A stretch of DNA of 64,000 nucleotides, from assembly GCF_001663775.1 (NCBI RefSeq), contig NZ_KV467168.1:1586870-1650869 (forward strand), in the 5' to 3' direction. The position numbers and the translations under genes are program-made. Numbering within the stretch: position 1 is the first letter of the stretch; each line of letters starts with the position of its first letter. This stretch comes from Arthrobacter sp. B6 (GTDB lineage Bacteria; Actinomycetota; Actinomycetes; Actinomycetales; Micrococcaceae). Positions 39,104 to 49,047 of this stretch are shown here, piece after piece. The notes beneath the pieces were generated by a model. That model did no database searches, was not told the origin of the DNA, and worked only from the letters and a program-made list of their open reading frames with translations.

Positions 39104-41722
39104 GTGAAGGCAATCCGCAGATTTACCGTCCGAACTGTTCTCCCGGAACCGATCAGGCCGCTGGCCCGGTTGGCCACCAACCTGCGCTGGTCCTGGCACC
39201 GGCCCACCCGTGAGCTTTTCGCGGGTTTGAACCCGCGGGTCTGGGAGGAGAGCGGCCAGGATCCTGTGAACTTCCTTGGCCTGGTGAGCCGCGAAGAGTT
39301 CCAGCGCTTGGCAGCTGACCAGTCAGTTGTGGAGCGGGTTCGCGGCGCCGAAGAGGACCTGGACCGGTACCTTGACGAGCCGCGCTGGTACCAGGGCCTG
39401 GGCCCCGGCGCTCCCACCTCTATTGCCTACTTTTCGCCGGAGTTCGGCATCACCGAGGTGCTGCCCCAGTACTCCGGCGGCCTTGGAATCCTGGCCGGCG
39501 ACCACCTGAAGGCCGCGTCGGACCTTGGTGTGCCGCTGATCGGTGTTGGCCTGCTCTACCAGGCGGGCTACTTCAAGCAGTCGCTGTCGCGCGACGCCTG
39601 GCAGCAGGAGACGTATCCTGTGCTGGACCCCGACGGCCTCCCCCTGACCCTCTTGCGCGAACCCTCGGATGACGTCAACGGCCGGCCCCTCCAGATCTCC
39701 TTGCCGCTCCCCAACGGCCGGCGACTGCTGGCACACATTTGGCGCGCCGACGTCGGACGCGTTCCCCTCCTTCTCCTGGACTCCAACGTTCCGGGCAACG
39801 ACGATGCCGCCCGCGGGATCACCGACCGTCTGTACGGCGGCGGCGGGGACCACCGGCTCCAGCAGGAGCTCCTCCTGGGCATGGGCGGTGTGAAGGCCCT
39901 GCGCGCATACCAGCGCCTCACCGGCGGGGACGCCCCCGAGGTGTTCCACACCAACGAAGGCCACGCAGGGTTCCTGGGAATTGAACGCATCCAGGAACTG
40001 ATGTCCGGCGACAACGCGCTGAGCTTCGATGAAGCACTCGCAGCGGGACGCGCTTCCACGGTTTTCACCACGCACACGCCGGTGCCTGCCGGCATCGACC
40101 GCTTCGAAATCGCGCAGATCCAGCATTTCTTCCAGGCCGGGCTCGCTCCCGCGGTGCCGGTGGACCGGATCCTTGAACTGGGCCGCGAAAACTATGCCGA
40201 CGGAAACCCCTCGGTGTTCAACATGGCAGTGATGGGCCTCCGGCTCGCCCAGCGGGCCAACGGCGTCGCCAAACTCCACGGTGAAGTGTCCCGCGGCATG
40301 TTTTCGGCGCTGTGGCCGGGGTTCGACCACTCCGAGGTGCCGATTACGTCGGTGACGAACGGGGTGCATGTGCCCACTTGGGTGGACGGACGGATATCCA
40401 AGCTGGCAAGGGAGCAGTTCGGCACGGAGGCTGAGGCCAACGGCCGCTGGGACCTCGCATACAACGTCAGCGACGCCGACGTCTGGGCGCTGCGCCGCGC
40501 CATGCGTAAGGCGCTGGTGGAGGACGTCCGACGCCGCCTCCGTGCTGCGTGGAAGAAGCGTGGAGCCGCGGACGCCGAGCTTGGGTGGACCGACAACGTG
40601 CTGGATCCCGATGTGCTGACGATCGGCTTTGCCCGGCGTGTGCCCACTTATAAGCGACTGACGCTGATGCTGCGCGAACCTGCCCGGCTGAAGGCGCTGC
40701 TGCTGCACAAGGAGCACCCCATCCAACTGGTCATCGCGGGCAAGTCCCACCCGGCCGATGATGCCGGCAAGAAGATGATCCAGGAACTGGTCCGTTTCAC
40801 CGACGATCCTGCGGTCCGGCACAGGATCGCGTTCCTGCCGAACTACGACATCGCCATGGCCAGGACGCTGTTTCCAGGCTGTGACGTCTGGCTCAACAAC
40901 CCCCTCCGGCCCCTGGAGGCCTGCGGTACGTCAGGGATGAAGGCCGCCATTAACGGTTCACTGAACCTGTCGGTGCTGGATGGCTGGTGGGACGAGATGT
41001 ACGACGGCGAGAACGGCTGGGCGATCCCCACCGCCAACAATGGCGCGTCCCCGGAAGAACGCGACGATATCGAGGCTGCCGCCCTCTACGAACTGCTGGA
41101 GACCGAGGTGGCGCCGCGCTTCTACGGCAACACCGTGTCCGAAGGCGCCGGCGCGGCCGGCCCCTCGGAATCCGGCACCGAAAAGGTCCCCACGCACTGG
41201 GTCTCCATGATCAAGCACACGCTCTCGCACCTGGGACCGGCTGTTTCGGCCGACCGTATGCTGCGCGACTACGTGAACATCCTGTACCGCCCGGCAGCCG
41301 AGGCGGGCCGTCGGGCTGTCACGGACTCGTACGCCCAGGCCCGGTCCCTGGCCGCTTGGACCGCCCAGGTCCGCGCCGCCTGGCCGTTGATCCATGTGGA
41401 GCACGTGGACTCCGTCGGGGTTGCCGAAGACCCACAGATCGGCGACACCCTCCAGGTCAACGCCTACGTGGCCCTGCACACGCTCTTTCCGGAGGACGTA
41501 TCGGTGGAGGTGGCGTACGGCCGGGCCGAGGAGAACGACACGCTCGCTGACGTCACCGTGATGGAGCTAAAGGTCCAGGAGGACCTTGGCGGCGGACGGC
41601 ACCTGTTCACCGGGTCATTGGTGATTGATCGGGCCGGTTCCTTCGGCTACACAGTCCGCGTCCTGCCCACGCATGAGGCACTGGCTTCCAAGGCGGAGCT
41701 GGGGCTGATCGTCAACGCCTGA
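39104..41722 (+). CDS. glgP: Alpha-glucan (glycogen) phosphorylase
   Basis: An 872-residue GT35 phosphorylase of the long actinobacterial type, releasing glucose 1-phosphate from alpha-glucans with PLP as cofactor. It begins with a DUF3417 domain (RRFTVRTVLPEP, NLRWSWHRPTRELF). The phosphorylase core has FSPEFGITEVLPQYSGGLGI, VFHTNEGHAGF, and the PLP lysine Lys613 in ACGTSGMKAAINGSLN. GTG 39104 is chosen because mycobacterial GlgP starts with the equivalent MKALRRFTVR and because TAGTGT ends 7 bases upstream, suggesting a leaderless message. It is divergent from glgE, so synthesis and breakdown genes share one regulatory region. Confidence 0.95.
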   Translation: MKAIRRFTVRTVLPEPIRPLARLATNLRWSWHRPTRELFAGLNPRVWEESGQDPVNFLGLVSREEFQRLAADQSVVERVRGAEEDLDRYLDEPRWYQGLGPGAPTSIAYFSPEFGITEVLPQYSGGLGILAGDHLKAASDLGVPLIGVGLLYQAGYFKQSLSRDAWQQETYPVLDPDGLPLTLLREPSDDVNGRPLQISLPLPNGRRLLAHIWRADVGRVPLLLLDSNVPGNDDAARGITDRLYGGGGDHRLQQELLLGMGGVKALRAYQRLTGGDAPEVFHTNEGHAGFLGIERIQELMSGDNALSFDEALAAGRASTVFTTHTPVPAGIDRFEIAQIQHFFQAGLAPAVPVDRILELGRENYADGNPSVFNMAVMGLRLAQRANGVAKLHGEVSRGMFSALWPGFDHSEVPITSVTNGVHVPTWVDGRISKLAREQFGTEAEANGRWDLAYNVSDADVWALRRAMRKALVEDVRRRLRAAWKKRGAADAELGWTDNVLDPDVLTIGFARRVPTYKRLTLMLREPARLKALLLHKEHPIQLVIAGKSHPADDAGKKMIQELVRFTDDPAVRHRIAFLPNYDIAMARTLFPGCDVWLNNPLRPLEACGTSGMKAAINGSLNLSVLDGWWDEMYDGENGWAIPTANNGASPEERDDIEAAALYELLETEVAPRFYGNTVSEGAGAAGPSESGTEKVPTHWVSMIKHTLSHLGPAVSADRMLRDYVNILYRPAAEAGRRAVTDSYAQARSLAAWTAQVRAAWPLIHVEHVDSVGVAEDPQIGDTLQVNAYVALHTLFPEDVSVEVAYGRAEENDTLADVTVMELKVQEDLGGGRHLFTGSLVIDRAGSFGYTVRVLPTHEALASKAELGLIVNA

Positions 41723-41782
41723 GCCGTTTCCTGACATCCGGCGTTACGTTGTGGCAACGTCCGAGGCGGTGGACGAAGTCAG

Positions 41783-42139
41783 TTAGAGCAGGACTGCCGT
41801 GACCGCCAGGTCCTTGCCGGCGTAACTTTCGGCGTCCTGGAGAATCTCGCAGATGATGCCGAAGGACCTGTCGCCCCGGAAAGGTGCGGCCACCTGCCAC
41901 AGTACGGTGACGGGAAGTACGCCGTCGTCCGTGATGCTGTCCGCAAAGTCGTGGAGTGAATCATTCAGGGCATCCAAATTGATTCCGTCGTGCTCCGGGA
42001 AGTTCAGGACTTCACTGAAGGTCTCAAGCACGGCCTTTCTGCTGTCGGCTGCCGGCACTATCAGGCTGCGGCGGCCGGCGTCCGCGACTTGCTCCAGCAG
42101 TTCTTCGAGGGTCCAGGTGTCGGCGGAGTAGATCTTCAT
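41783..42139 (-). CDS. Barstar family protein
   Basis: A 118-residue protein of the barstar family, small inhibitors that mask the active site of barnase-type secreted ribonucleases. The diagnostic helix region FPEHDGINLDALNDSLHDF is present near residues 47-65, and the usual aromatic residue after FPE is replaced by His-Asp. It ends AVTAVLL. No ribonuclease gene is found next to it or elsewhere in the window. It lies between glgP and glgX, 27 bases downstream of glgX on the same strand, so it may be cotranscribed with glgX. An antitoxin-like role against foreign nucleases is possible, but no partner is visible. Confidence 0.88.
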   Translation of the reverse strand: MKIYSADTWTLEELLEQVADAGRRSLIVPAADSRKAVLETFSEVLNFPEHDGINLDALNDSLHDFADSITDDGVLPVTVLWQVAAPFRGDRSFGIICEILQDAESYAGKDLAVTAVLL

Positions 42140-42166
42140 GGGAGTGACTTAGCTGCCTTCTGCTGA

Positions 42167-44272
42167 CTACGTACGGTAGATGTTGATCGAGTTGGCCTCG
42201 ACGAGGTCCGTCTCCCCTGACGCCACGACGCCGCCCTGACGCAGGTCATGCAGCGGCGAAGTGGTCAACCTCAGCTCGAACAGGCGGTGGGGCGTTCCGT
42301 CGTCGTTCCTGACCTGCGGCAAGGTGATCTTCACGTCGGCGTTGCTGCCGTTGACCACCACCAGCCCCGCCAGCGTGCCATCATCCGAGCCAAGCAAAAG
42401 TTGCATGACCCGGTGCCTGGGGTCGTTCCAGCGGTCCATGGACATCGGCTCACCCGACTGGTCAAACCAGTAGAGGTAGGACTGCTCGTCGCGCACCGGG
42501 AAATCGTGGGGTTGGCTGGCGAGAAATTCCTTGCGGAGCCGGATGTACCTCTTGGTGCTGCGCAGCATTTCATGAGATTCAGGGGTCCGGGTCCAGTCGA
42601 GCCAGGCGAGTGGGTTGTCCTGGCAATAGGCGTTGTTGTTTCCCTGCTGGGTTCGAGCCAACTCATCCCCCGCGGTAATCATGGGCACACCCATGGAAAT
42701 CATCAGGGAAGCCATAAGGTTGCGCCGGGACTGGGCGCGCCCGGCCAGAATTGCCTCGTCCTCCGTGCGCCCCTCGAACCCGTGGTTGTAACTGCGGTTG
42801 TCCCCGTGGCCATCCCGGTTCTGCTCACCGTTGGCCTCGTTGTGCTTGCGGTCGTAGGAGACAAGGTCGTTCAGGGTGAAGCCGTCGTGGGCGGTGATGA
42901 AGTTGAGCGAAGCCAGCCTGGAGCGGCCGGAACCTTCGAAGAGACCGGCCGAACCGGACAGTGCGTCCGCAAGCCTGGCCACCGAACCGCCCTGGCCGCC
43001 ATCTTCAATGGCCGCACGGTCAGCCAGCCAGAACGTCCGCACACCGTCCCGGAAATGGTCGTTCCAGTCCACCCAGCCGCCGGGGAAGCGCCCGGTCTGC
43101 CAGCCGCCGTAGCCCACGTCCCACGGCTCGGCGATCAGCTTCACGTCCGACAACACGGGGTCCGCCGCGATGGCAACCAGGAACGGGTGCCGGGGATCAA
43201 ATTCATTGGCCGCGTTGCGGCAGAGCGTCACCGCGAGGTCGAAGCGGAAGCCATCGATATGGAACTCGTCCACCCAGTACCGGAGCGAGTCCAGCACCAG
43301 TTGCACTACCCGGGGTTCGCCGAAATTAAGGCTGTTGCCGCAGCCGGTGGTGTCCAGGTACCTCCCGTGGCCATCCGTGCGGTAATACTTGTCCTCGCCA
43401 AGGCCCCGGAAACTCAGAGCGGGTCGGTCCGGCCCGCCCTCTGCCGTGTGGTTGTAGACAACATCCAGGATGACTTCGAGCCCGGCGGCATGGAGCAGTT
43501 TGACCATACCTTTGAACTCGTCCTGGATGGCCTGGGGGCCGGACTCCTGCGCAGCCTTGGTGGCGTATGTGGGATGGGGCGCAAAAAACGCGGCTGTGTT
43601 GTAGCCCCAGTAGTTGGTCATGCCAAGGTTCTGCAGGTGGGGTTCGTCCAGGTGGAAATGAACCGGGAGCAACTGCACGGAGGTGATCCCGAGGCTTTTG
43701 AGGTGCTCGATGATGGCGGGGTGCGCCATGCCGGCGTAGGTGCCGCGAAGTTCCTCCGGCACGTCCGGATGCAGCATGCTTTGGCCGCGGACGTGGGCCT
43801 CGTAAATGATCGTGTTCCGCCAATGCGTCCGCGGACGTGCGTCGTTGCCCCAGTCAAAGTCTCCGGCCATCCTGACATTCGTCAGGAAACCCTCGCGCTG
43901 GTCCACCGCCCGGCCGTAGGGATCGAGCAGCAGTGGCTGCCCGCCGTCGTCGTCCAGGTCAAGCGTGGGGACTGAGAGCGGCAGAGACTCCTCTTTGGAC
44001 GTGGGCCGGAACCCATATCGCGACCCGACAGGGAAACCGTCGACGATGCCATGGTGGACGCCGTGGCTGACGTTGGGCAGCGCCTTCAGTTGCCACTCGC
44101 CGCCCGGCGCCTTGTACGCGATCTCCAGGCCGGCCACACCTGGTGCATACACGGCCACGTTCGCGCGGGAGTGGGAAACATATCCACCCCCGGCATCCGG
44201 GCGCGGAACGCTGACACCGAGGGGACGCGCCGTGGAGGCGTCCATGGTGGAAGCAGTGTCGAAAAACGGCAT
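42167..44272 (-). CDS. glgX: Glycogen debranching protein
   Basis: A 701-residue GH13 isoamylase-type debranching enzyme that cuts alpha-1,6 branches left by glycogen phosphorylase. An N-terminal CBM48 domain (VAVYAPGVAGLEI) is followed by the barrel. Motifs include TNYWGYNTAAFFAPHPTYA, VVYNHTAEGG, nucleophile Asp345 in GFRFDLAVTL, Glu382 in LIAEPWDVG and TAHDGFTLNDLVSYD. ATG 44272 (MPFFDTAST) is chosen with AGGTG upstream; GTG 44281 and ATG 44278 are alternatives. It is somewhat diverged from the TreX-type enzymes beside trehalose genes. With glgP it forms the glucan-degrading arm of the block. Confidence 0.94.
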   Translation of the reverse strand: MPFFDTASTMDASTARPLGVSVPRPDAGGGYVSHSRANVAVYAPGVAGLEIAYKAPGGEWQLKALPNVSHGVHHGIVDGFPVGSRYGFRPTSKEESLPLSVPTLDLDDDGGQPLLLDPYGRAVDQREGFLTNVRMAGDFDWGNDARPRTHWRNTIIYEAHVRGQSMLHPDVPEELRGTYAGMAHPAIIEHLKSLGITSVQLLPVHFHLDEPHLQNLGMTNYWGYNTAAFFAPHPTYATKAAQESGPQAIQDEFKGMVKLLHAAGLEVILDVVYNHTAEGGPDRPALSFRGLGEDKYYRTDGHGRYLDTTGCGNSLNFGEPRVVQLVLDSLRYWVDEFHIDGFRFDLAVTLCRNAANEFDPRHPFLVAIAADPVLSDVKLIAEPWDVGYGGWQTGRFPGGWVDWNDHFRDGVRTFWLADRAAIEDGGQGGSVARLADALSGSAGLFEGSGRSRLASLNFITAHDGFTLNDLVSYDRKHNEANGEQNRDGHGDNRSYNHGFEGRTEDEAILAGRAQSRRNLMASLMISMGVPMITAGDELARTQQGNNNAYCQDNPLAWLDWTRTPESHEMLRSTKRYIRLRKEFLASQPHDFPVRDEQSYLYWFDQSGEPMSMDRWNDPRHRVMQLLLGSDDGTLAGLVVVNGSNADVKITLPQVRNDDGTPHRLFELRLTTSPLHDLRQGGVVASGETDLVEANSINIYRT

Positions 44273-44374
44273 GACCATCACCTAAATATTAGCCGCCGGC
44301 GTGAAAACACCAGTGCTTCCGATTGTGTGACGTCGCCCGCAGGGCAGCCGCCACCCTTCATCCTCGCAGCAGTG

Positions 44375-45364
44375 CTACTTTGTGGCGCGCTGCCTGGAAA
44401 CCTCGTAGAGGGAGATGCCGACGGCCATGGAGGCGTTCAGCGATTCCATAGCCGAGTCGATCGGGATGGAGACGATCTGGTCGCAGTTTTCCCGGACCAG
44501 GCGGCTCAGACCCTTGCCCTCGGAGCCGACCACAATGCACACGGGTTCCGTGGCTAGGGTGAGATCCGGCAGGGAAACGTCGCCGTCGCCATCGAGCCCG
44601 AGGACGAAAATGCCCATGTTCTTGAACTGCTTCAGTGCACTGTTCAGGTTGGCGGCGCGTGCCACTGGAACCCGCACTGCCGCGCCGGCGCTGGTCTTCC
44701 AGGCGGAGGCGGTGACGCCGACGGACCGGCGCTCCGGGACAATGACGCCGTGGCCGCTGAAGGCGGAAACGGAGCGGATAATCGCACCGAGGTTGCGGGG
44801 GTCGGTGATGCCGTCCAGCGCCACGAACAACGGAGCGTTGGCGACGTGGCCCTTCTTCCACCGATCCACGGTTTCCTCGGCCAGGTCATACGCGTCCTGG
44901 TACTCGTAGGGCGGAATCTGGAGGACCAGGCCCTGGTGGACGGCATCGTCGGTCATGCGGTCCAGCTCGGGCTTGCCGGTTTCGAGCAGCGGGATGCCGC
45001 GTTCAGCCGCGATTTTGAGGGACTCCTTGACGCGGTCATCCATTTCAATGCGGATGGCGATGTGCAGGGCCTTGGCGGGGATGCCTGCGCGCAGTGCCTC
45101 CACCACCGAGTTGCGGCCGGTCACGACCTCTTCGGTGGCCCTTCCCTTGGGGCCGGTGCGTGCCGCGCCAGCGCTGCGGGCGCCGGTCCCGCGCTTTGCA
45201 GCCGACCGTTCCGCCAACTGCTTGCTCTTGTGGGCCTTGTGGTAGGGGCGGTCCTCCGCCTTGGGCGTGGGGCCCTTGCCTTCGAGAGCCTTGCGGCCAT
45301 GACCACCGGTTCCGATGGTTGGGCCCTTCTTCGCTTTAACCGATCGGCGACCATTGTTGGCCAT
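44375..45364 (-). CDS. rlmB: 23S rRNA (guanosine-2'-O-)-methyltransferase RlmB
   Basis: A 329-residue SpoU-family (SPOUT) methyltransferase that 2'-O-methylates a guanosine of 23S rRNA (G2251 in E. coli). A basic, low-complexity N-terminus of about 80 residues precedes the substrate-binding domain (GRNSVVEALRAG). The knotted catalytic domain has DGITDPRNLGAIIRSVSAF, IVVGSEGKGLSRLV and ESLNASMAVGISLYEV. It is the last gene of the row carD-ispD-ispF-cysS-rlmB, 68 bases after cysS. The site specificity is assigned by family and context. Confidence 0.93.
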   Translation of the reverse strand: MANNGRRSVKAKKGPTIGTGGHGRKALEGKGPTPKAEDRPYHKAHKSKQLAERSAAKRGTGARSAGAARTGPKGRATEEVVTGRNSVVEALRAGIPAKALHIAIRIEMDDRVKESLKIAAERGIPLLETGKPELDRMTDDAVHQGLVLQIPPYEYQDAYDLAEETVDRWKKGHVANAPLFVALDGITDPRNLGAIIRSVSAFSGHGVIVPERRSVGVTASAWKTSAGAAVRVPVARAANLNSALKQFKNMGIFVLGLDGDGDVSLPDLTLATEPVCIVVGSEGKGLSRLVRENCDQIVSIPIDSAMESLNASMAVGISLYEVSRQRATK

Positions 45365-45432
45365 TGTGTTCCACCCTTGATTGTTCGACTGAGTCTGCCT
45401 ACCAGTCTACTGAATCAAGTTAAATCGCCGGT

Positions 45433-46899
45433 TCAGTCCCGCTGCAGGCTCCAGGTGGCGCCTTCCGGGCCGTCCTCGACGGCGATTCCGGCTGCCTTAA
45501 GCGTGTCCCGGATGGCGTCCGAGGCAGCCCAGTCCTTCGACGTGCGGGCCTCCGCGCGGGCCGCGAGCTGGGCTTCGACGAGCACCTCCAGCGCGGCCGC
45601 TTCCTTGGTGTTCGCGGCGTCGGAACCTGCGACAGCGTTCAGGCCCAGGGCGTCGGTCATGACCATGACCGCGTTCATGGCGTGTCGGCCTGCCTCGTCA
45701 TTGCCGTCGGCAAGGGCAGTATTGCCCGCACGGACGGTCTCATGCAGCGCCGCCAGCGCGCGGGGGACGTTCAGGTCATCGTCCATGGCGTCGGCGAAAG
45801 CCTGGACGGACTCGGTGGATGGCCCGAAATCGTCCGGTTCAAAGCCGAAGTCGTTGCCGAAACGTGCCGCAGCTTTGGCCTGGAACCCGTCAATGCGTTC
45901 GACGGCGGCGGCGGCCTCATCCAGTGACGTGGGCCGGTAGTCCAGCACGGAGCGGTAATGCGCCTGGCCCAGGTAGTACCTGACCACCCGTGGCGGGGCC
46001 AGTTCCAGCATCTCGGCGGGGCTGACGGTATTGCCGACGGACTTGGACATCTTTTCGCCCTGGTAGGTGACCATCCCGTTGTGCATCCAGAAGTTGGCGA
46101 AGCCGTGGCCTGCAGCCTGGGACTGGGCCATCTCGTTCTCGTGGTGCGGGAAGCGCAAATCCAGCCCGCCGCCGTGGATGTCGAATTCCGTGCCGAGGTA
46201 CTTGGTAACCATGGCGGAGCATTCCAGGTGCCAGCCCGGGCGTCCGGCGCCCCACGGCGAGGCCCAGCTCGCCGTCGTCGGTTCTCCCTCTTTGGAACCC
46301 TTCCACAGCGCGAAGTCTCTGGCATCCTTTTTGCCCCGCGGGTCAGCGTCCTGGGCGCCCTGCATGTCATCGATGTTCTGGCGGGTCAAGGACCCGTACC
46401 TGTCCCAGGACCGTACGTCGAAATAGACATCCCCGGACCCGTCCAGCGCCGGATAAGCGTGGCCGCGGTTAATCAGCTGCTGGATGAGGGCATGCATTTC
46501 CGGAATATGGCCGGTGGCGCGGGGCTCATACGTTGGCCGGGACACGCCAAGGGTGTCGTAGGCCTTGAGGAACTCCTGTTCGTAGCGGTACGCCAGCGCC
46601 CACCATTCTTCTTCACGCAGCTCCCCTGGTTCGGGCGTAAACCCGGGCGCGAAGGAAGCTTCAGACTTGGCCAGGATCTTGTCATCGATGTCCGTGACGT
46701 TCCTGACCACGGTGACACGGTACCCGCGATACTCCAGCCAGCGGGTGAGCTGGTCGAAGGCGATCGCGGAACGGATGTGTCCCACATGGGGCATGCCCTG
46801 GACGGTAGCGCCGCAGTAATAGAGGCTCGCTTTGCCCGCTTGGAGGGGGACGAAGTCTCGGACTTCGGCGGATGCTGTGTCGTAAAAGCGCAGGGTCAC
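45433..46899 (-). CDS. cysS: Cysteinyl-tRNA synthetase
   Basis: A 488-residue class I aminoacyl-tRNA synthetase. The zinc-binding cysteine and HIGH-type motif appear in [19 protein letters not shown], the KMSKS loop as EKMSKSVGN, and other zinc ligands in WHLECSAM and HHENE. It starts [16 protein letters not shown]. Its GTG at 46899 overlaps the ispF stop (GTGA), implying coupled translation. Order and overlap follow the usual actinobacterial operon. Confidence 0.97.
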   Translation of the reverse strand: MTLRFYDTASAEVRDFVPLQAGKASLYYCGATVQGMPHVGHIRSAIAFDQLTRWLEYRGYRVTVVRNVTDIDDKILAKSEASFAPGFTPEPGELREEEWWALAYRYEQEFLKAYDTLGVSRPTYEPRATGHIPEMHALIQQLINRGHAYPALDGSGDVYFDVRSWDRYGSLTRQNIDDMQGAQDADPRGKKDARDFALWKGSKEGEPTTASWASPWGAGRPGWHLECSAMVTKYLGTEFDIHGGGLDLRFPHHENEMAQSQAAGHGFANFWMHNGMVTYQGEKMSKSVGNTVSPAEMLELAPPRVVRYYLGQAHYRSVLDYRPTSLDEAAAAVERIDGFQAKAAARFGNDFGFEPDDFGPSTESVQAFADAMDDDLNVPRALAALHETVRAGNTALADGNDEAGRHAMNAVMVMTDALGLNAVAGSDAANTKEAAALEVLVEAQLAARAEARTSKDWAASDAIRDTLKAAGIAVEDGPEGATWSLQRD

Positions 46900-47426
46900 C
46901 GCTCCAGATTAGCCGAAGTGCGCAGATCGCCTGCCGGATACACCAGCGCAGTGGCCACGGCCGAGATTCCCTCACCCCTGCCCGTGAAGCCCAGGCCGTC
47001 GCTGGTGGTGGCACTGACGCTGACCGGGGCGCCCGCGGCCTCACTCAGGACGCGTTGGGATTCTTCCCGCCGGGGCCCGAACTTGGGGCGGTTGCCAACA
47101 AACTGCACGGCGATGTTGCCGATCTCGAATCCCGCAGTCCGCACGATCCTCGCCGCCTCAGCCAGCAGCGTGGCACCGGAGGCGCCTGCAAACTCTGGAC
47201 GGTCGGTTCCGAAGTGGGTCCCCAAGTCGCCGACCCCGGCGGCGGAGAACAGCGCGTCAGCAGCCGCGTGGGCCACGGGGTCCCCGTCGGAGTGGCCCGC
47301 CAGGCCACGTTCGCCCTCCCACAGGAGTCCTCCCAGCCACAAAGAGCGTGGATTGTCGGCGGAGGCGAAGGCGTGCACATCCAGACCGATGCCCGTCCGC
47401 GGCAGGATCATGCCGTCCGGTCCCAT
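46896..47426 (-). CDS. ispF: 2-C-methyl-D-erythritol 2,4-cyclodiphosphate synthase
   Basis: A 176-residue enzyme of the non-mevalonate (MEP) isoprenoid pathway, a trimer that cyclises CDP-methylerythritol 2-phosphate. Metal ligands lie in GIGLDVHAF and the conserved [17 protein letters not shown] follows. [19 protein letters not shown] is the C-terminal signature. ATG 47426 (MGPDGMILP) is chosen because GGAAGG lies 6 bases upstream; ATG 47411 is an alternative. It begins 2 bases after the ispD stop and overlaps cysS. Confidence 0.95.
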   Translation of the reverse strand: MGPDGMILPRTGIGLDVHAFASADNPRSLWLGGLLWEGERGLAGHSDGDPVAHAAADALFSAAGVGDLGTHFGTDRPEFAGASGATLLAEAARIVRTAGFEIGNIAVQFVGNRPKFGPRREESQRVLSEAAGAPVSVSATTSDGLGFTGRGEGISAVATALVYPAGDLRTSANLER

Positions 47427-47428
47427 GC

Positions 47429-48211
47429 TCAGCCTTCCACCCATCGGGTGCCCAGTGGCCCCTCCAGGAGCCCTTCAGCGAGGATCAGGTCCAAAGGTGT
47501 GGTGATTTTCAGGGACTGGGTGGAGCCGCGGACAGCGAAGACCTGCGTGCCGAGCATTTCGACGAGCATGGCGTCATCCGTCACGGCTGCGGACTGTTCC
47601 TCGCCCAAGGCCTGGGCCGCCTTGTGCGCCTTCAGGAGGGTGCTGAGCTGGAAACCCTGGGGCGTCTGCACCGCACGAAGGTCCTCCCGCGGCGCGGTCC
47701 CGGTCACGATCTCCGGTGCCAGGACACTGTCCTGCCCCGTGGTGGCGGCCACCGTCTTGACCGTGTCCACGACCGGAATTGCCGGGATGACCGCAGCGGC
47801 CCCGGAGGCCAGCGCGTCGGCAACCCGGTGGAACACGGACTCGGGTGTGAGGGCCCGTGCAGCGTCGTGCACGAGCACCGCCTCAATCCCGTCCATCAGG
47901 ACAGCGATGCCCGCCCGGACGGAGTCAGCGCGGGTGGCGCCGCCGTCGACGATGGTCAGGACGGGTCCGCCGTCGGCCAGTTCCTGCAGGAAGTCCTCGC
48001 AAAGCTGGCGGAGTCCGTCATCTCCTGCCGGCAGGACGACGCATACCTGGCTGCTGATCCCGGACGCGACTACGCCGCGCAGCGCATGGCTCAGGAGGGG
48101 CTCGCCGCCCAGCGGTACCGCAGCTTTTGGCATGCCGTAGCCAAGCCTCTGCCCTGAACCGGCGGCCACCAGGATCAGGGCGGTGACAAGGCGCGTAGGT
48201 GTATCACTCAT
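47429..48211 (-). CDS. ispD: 2-C-methyl-D-erythritol 4-phosphate cytidylyltransferase
   Basis: A 260-residue nucleotidyltransferase making CDP-methylerythritol in the MEP pathway. The CTP-binding start [41 protein letters not shown] and [11 protein letters not shown] are present. ATG 48211 (MSDTPTR) was chosen; the upstream in-frame Met has an Arg-rich, unlikely N-terminus. It sits after carD but a strong terminator lies between the two, so part of its transcription may start in the 97-bp gap. Confidence 0.95.
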   Translation of the reverse strand: MSDTPTRLVTALILVAAGSGQRLGYGMPKAAVPLGGEPLLSHALRGVVASGISSQVCVVLPAGDDGLRQLCEDFLQELADGGPVLTIVDGGATRADSVRAGIAVLMDGIEAVLVHDAARALTPESVFHRVADALASGAAAVIPAIPVVDTVKTVAATTGQDSVLAPEIVTGTAPREDLRAVQTPQGFQLSTLLKAHKAAQALGEEQSAAVTDDAMLVEMLGTQVFAVRGSTQSLKITTPLDLILAEGLLEGPLGTRWVEG

Positions 48212-48270
48212 GCGGACTAGCCTACGTCCCCCGGACTCCCCCCGCCCGGACCTGCATCCGGGCAAAAAGA

Positions 48271-48302
48271 AACCCCGGCGGCACCTGCGTGCCGCCGGGG
48301 TT
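48271..48302 (-). terminator. Terminator after carD
   Basis: AACCCCGGCGGCA and TGCCGCCGGGGTT form a 13-bp stem, followed on the minus strand by TCTTTTTG. It starts 7 bases beyond the carD stop, between carD and ispD. Confidence 0.9.
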
Positions 48303-48308
48303 CAATTC

Positions 48309-48791
48309 TTAGGAAGCCAGGACCTCGTCGAGAACACTTGCAGCCTTCTCTTCGTCGGTCTTTTCGGCCAGCGCCAACTCTGAAATCAGAATCTGCCGGG
48401 CCTTGGCCAGCATTCGCTTCTCACCTGCGGAAAGGCCCCGGTCGTGATCCCGGCGCCACAGGTCGCGGACGACCTCTGCTACCTTGATGACGTCACCGGA
48501 AGCAAGCTTCTCCAGATTTGCCTTGTATCTGCGTGACCAGTTGGTGGGCTCTTCAGTGAACTCGGCACGGAGCACATCAAATACGTGCTCCAGGCCTTCC
48601 TTGCCCACTACGTCCCGGACCCCAACAAGGTCAACGTTTTCTGCTGGAACTTCAATGGTCAGATCACCCTGAGCCACCTTGAGCTTGAGATACATTTTCT
48701 CTTCGCCCTTGACGGTGCGCATCTTGATTTCTTCAATTTTTGCTGCACCGTGGTGAGGGTAAACTACTGTCTCGCCGACCTCAAATACCAT
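48309..48791 (-). CDS. carD: CarD family transcription factor
   Basis: A 160-residue CarD/CdnL regulator. The N-terminal RNA polymerase-interacting Tudor-like domain starts [20 protein letters not shown], and the C-terminal helical DNA-binding part includes [19 protein letters not shown] and [19 protein letters not shown]. CarD binds the beta subunit and stabilises the open promoter complex, notably at rRNA promoters in mycobacteria, and is essential there. ATG 48791 (MVFEVGET) is preceded by GGGG at 9 bases. It is followed by a strong terminator before ispD. Confidence 0.97.
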   Translation of the reverse strand: MVFEVGETVVYPHHGAAKIEEIKMRTVKGEEKMYLKLKVAQGDLTIEVPAENVDLVGVRDVVGKEGLEHVFDVLRAEFTEEPTNWSRRYKANLEKLASGDVIKVAEVVRDLWRRDHDRGLSAGEKRMLAKARQILISELALAEKTDEEKAASVLDEVLAS

Positions 48792-49047
48792 GTAAACATT
48801 CCCCTTTCCCGCAGACCAGTTTATCACGATTCAGGCATATGACTGGCCGCGAAAGGGGGCCGGAACCGCAGGAATACGCGGAAAATGGGCAGAATCGACC
48901 CCTCCGGACCCCTTGACGAATGCGGATAATAGTGCATCGGAGGGGCCCTGCCAAGGGCAATGTGACCGGCCGGAATCCGCGTTTCGGCGGGTTTGCGGAT
49001 AGGCTATGGGCTGAATAATGTTCCAAGACTCTTGAGGAGTACGTGAC

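Noticed and set aside
42248..43975. 575-codon frame antisense to glgX
   Set aside because: Shadow frame; glgX motifs are complete on the other strand.
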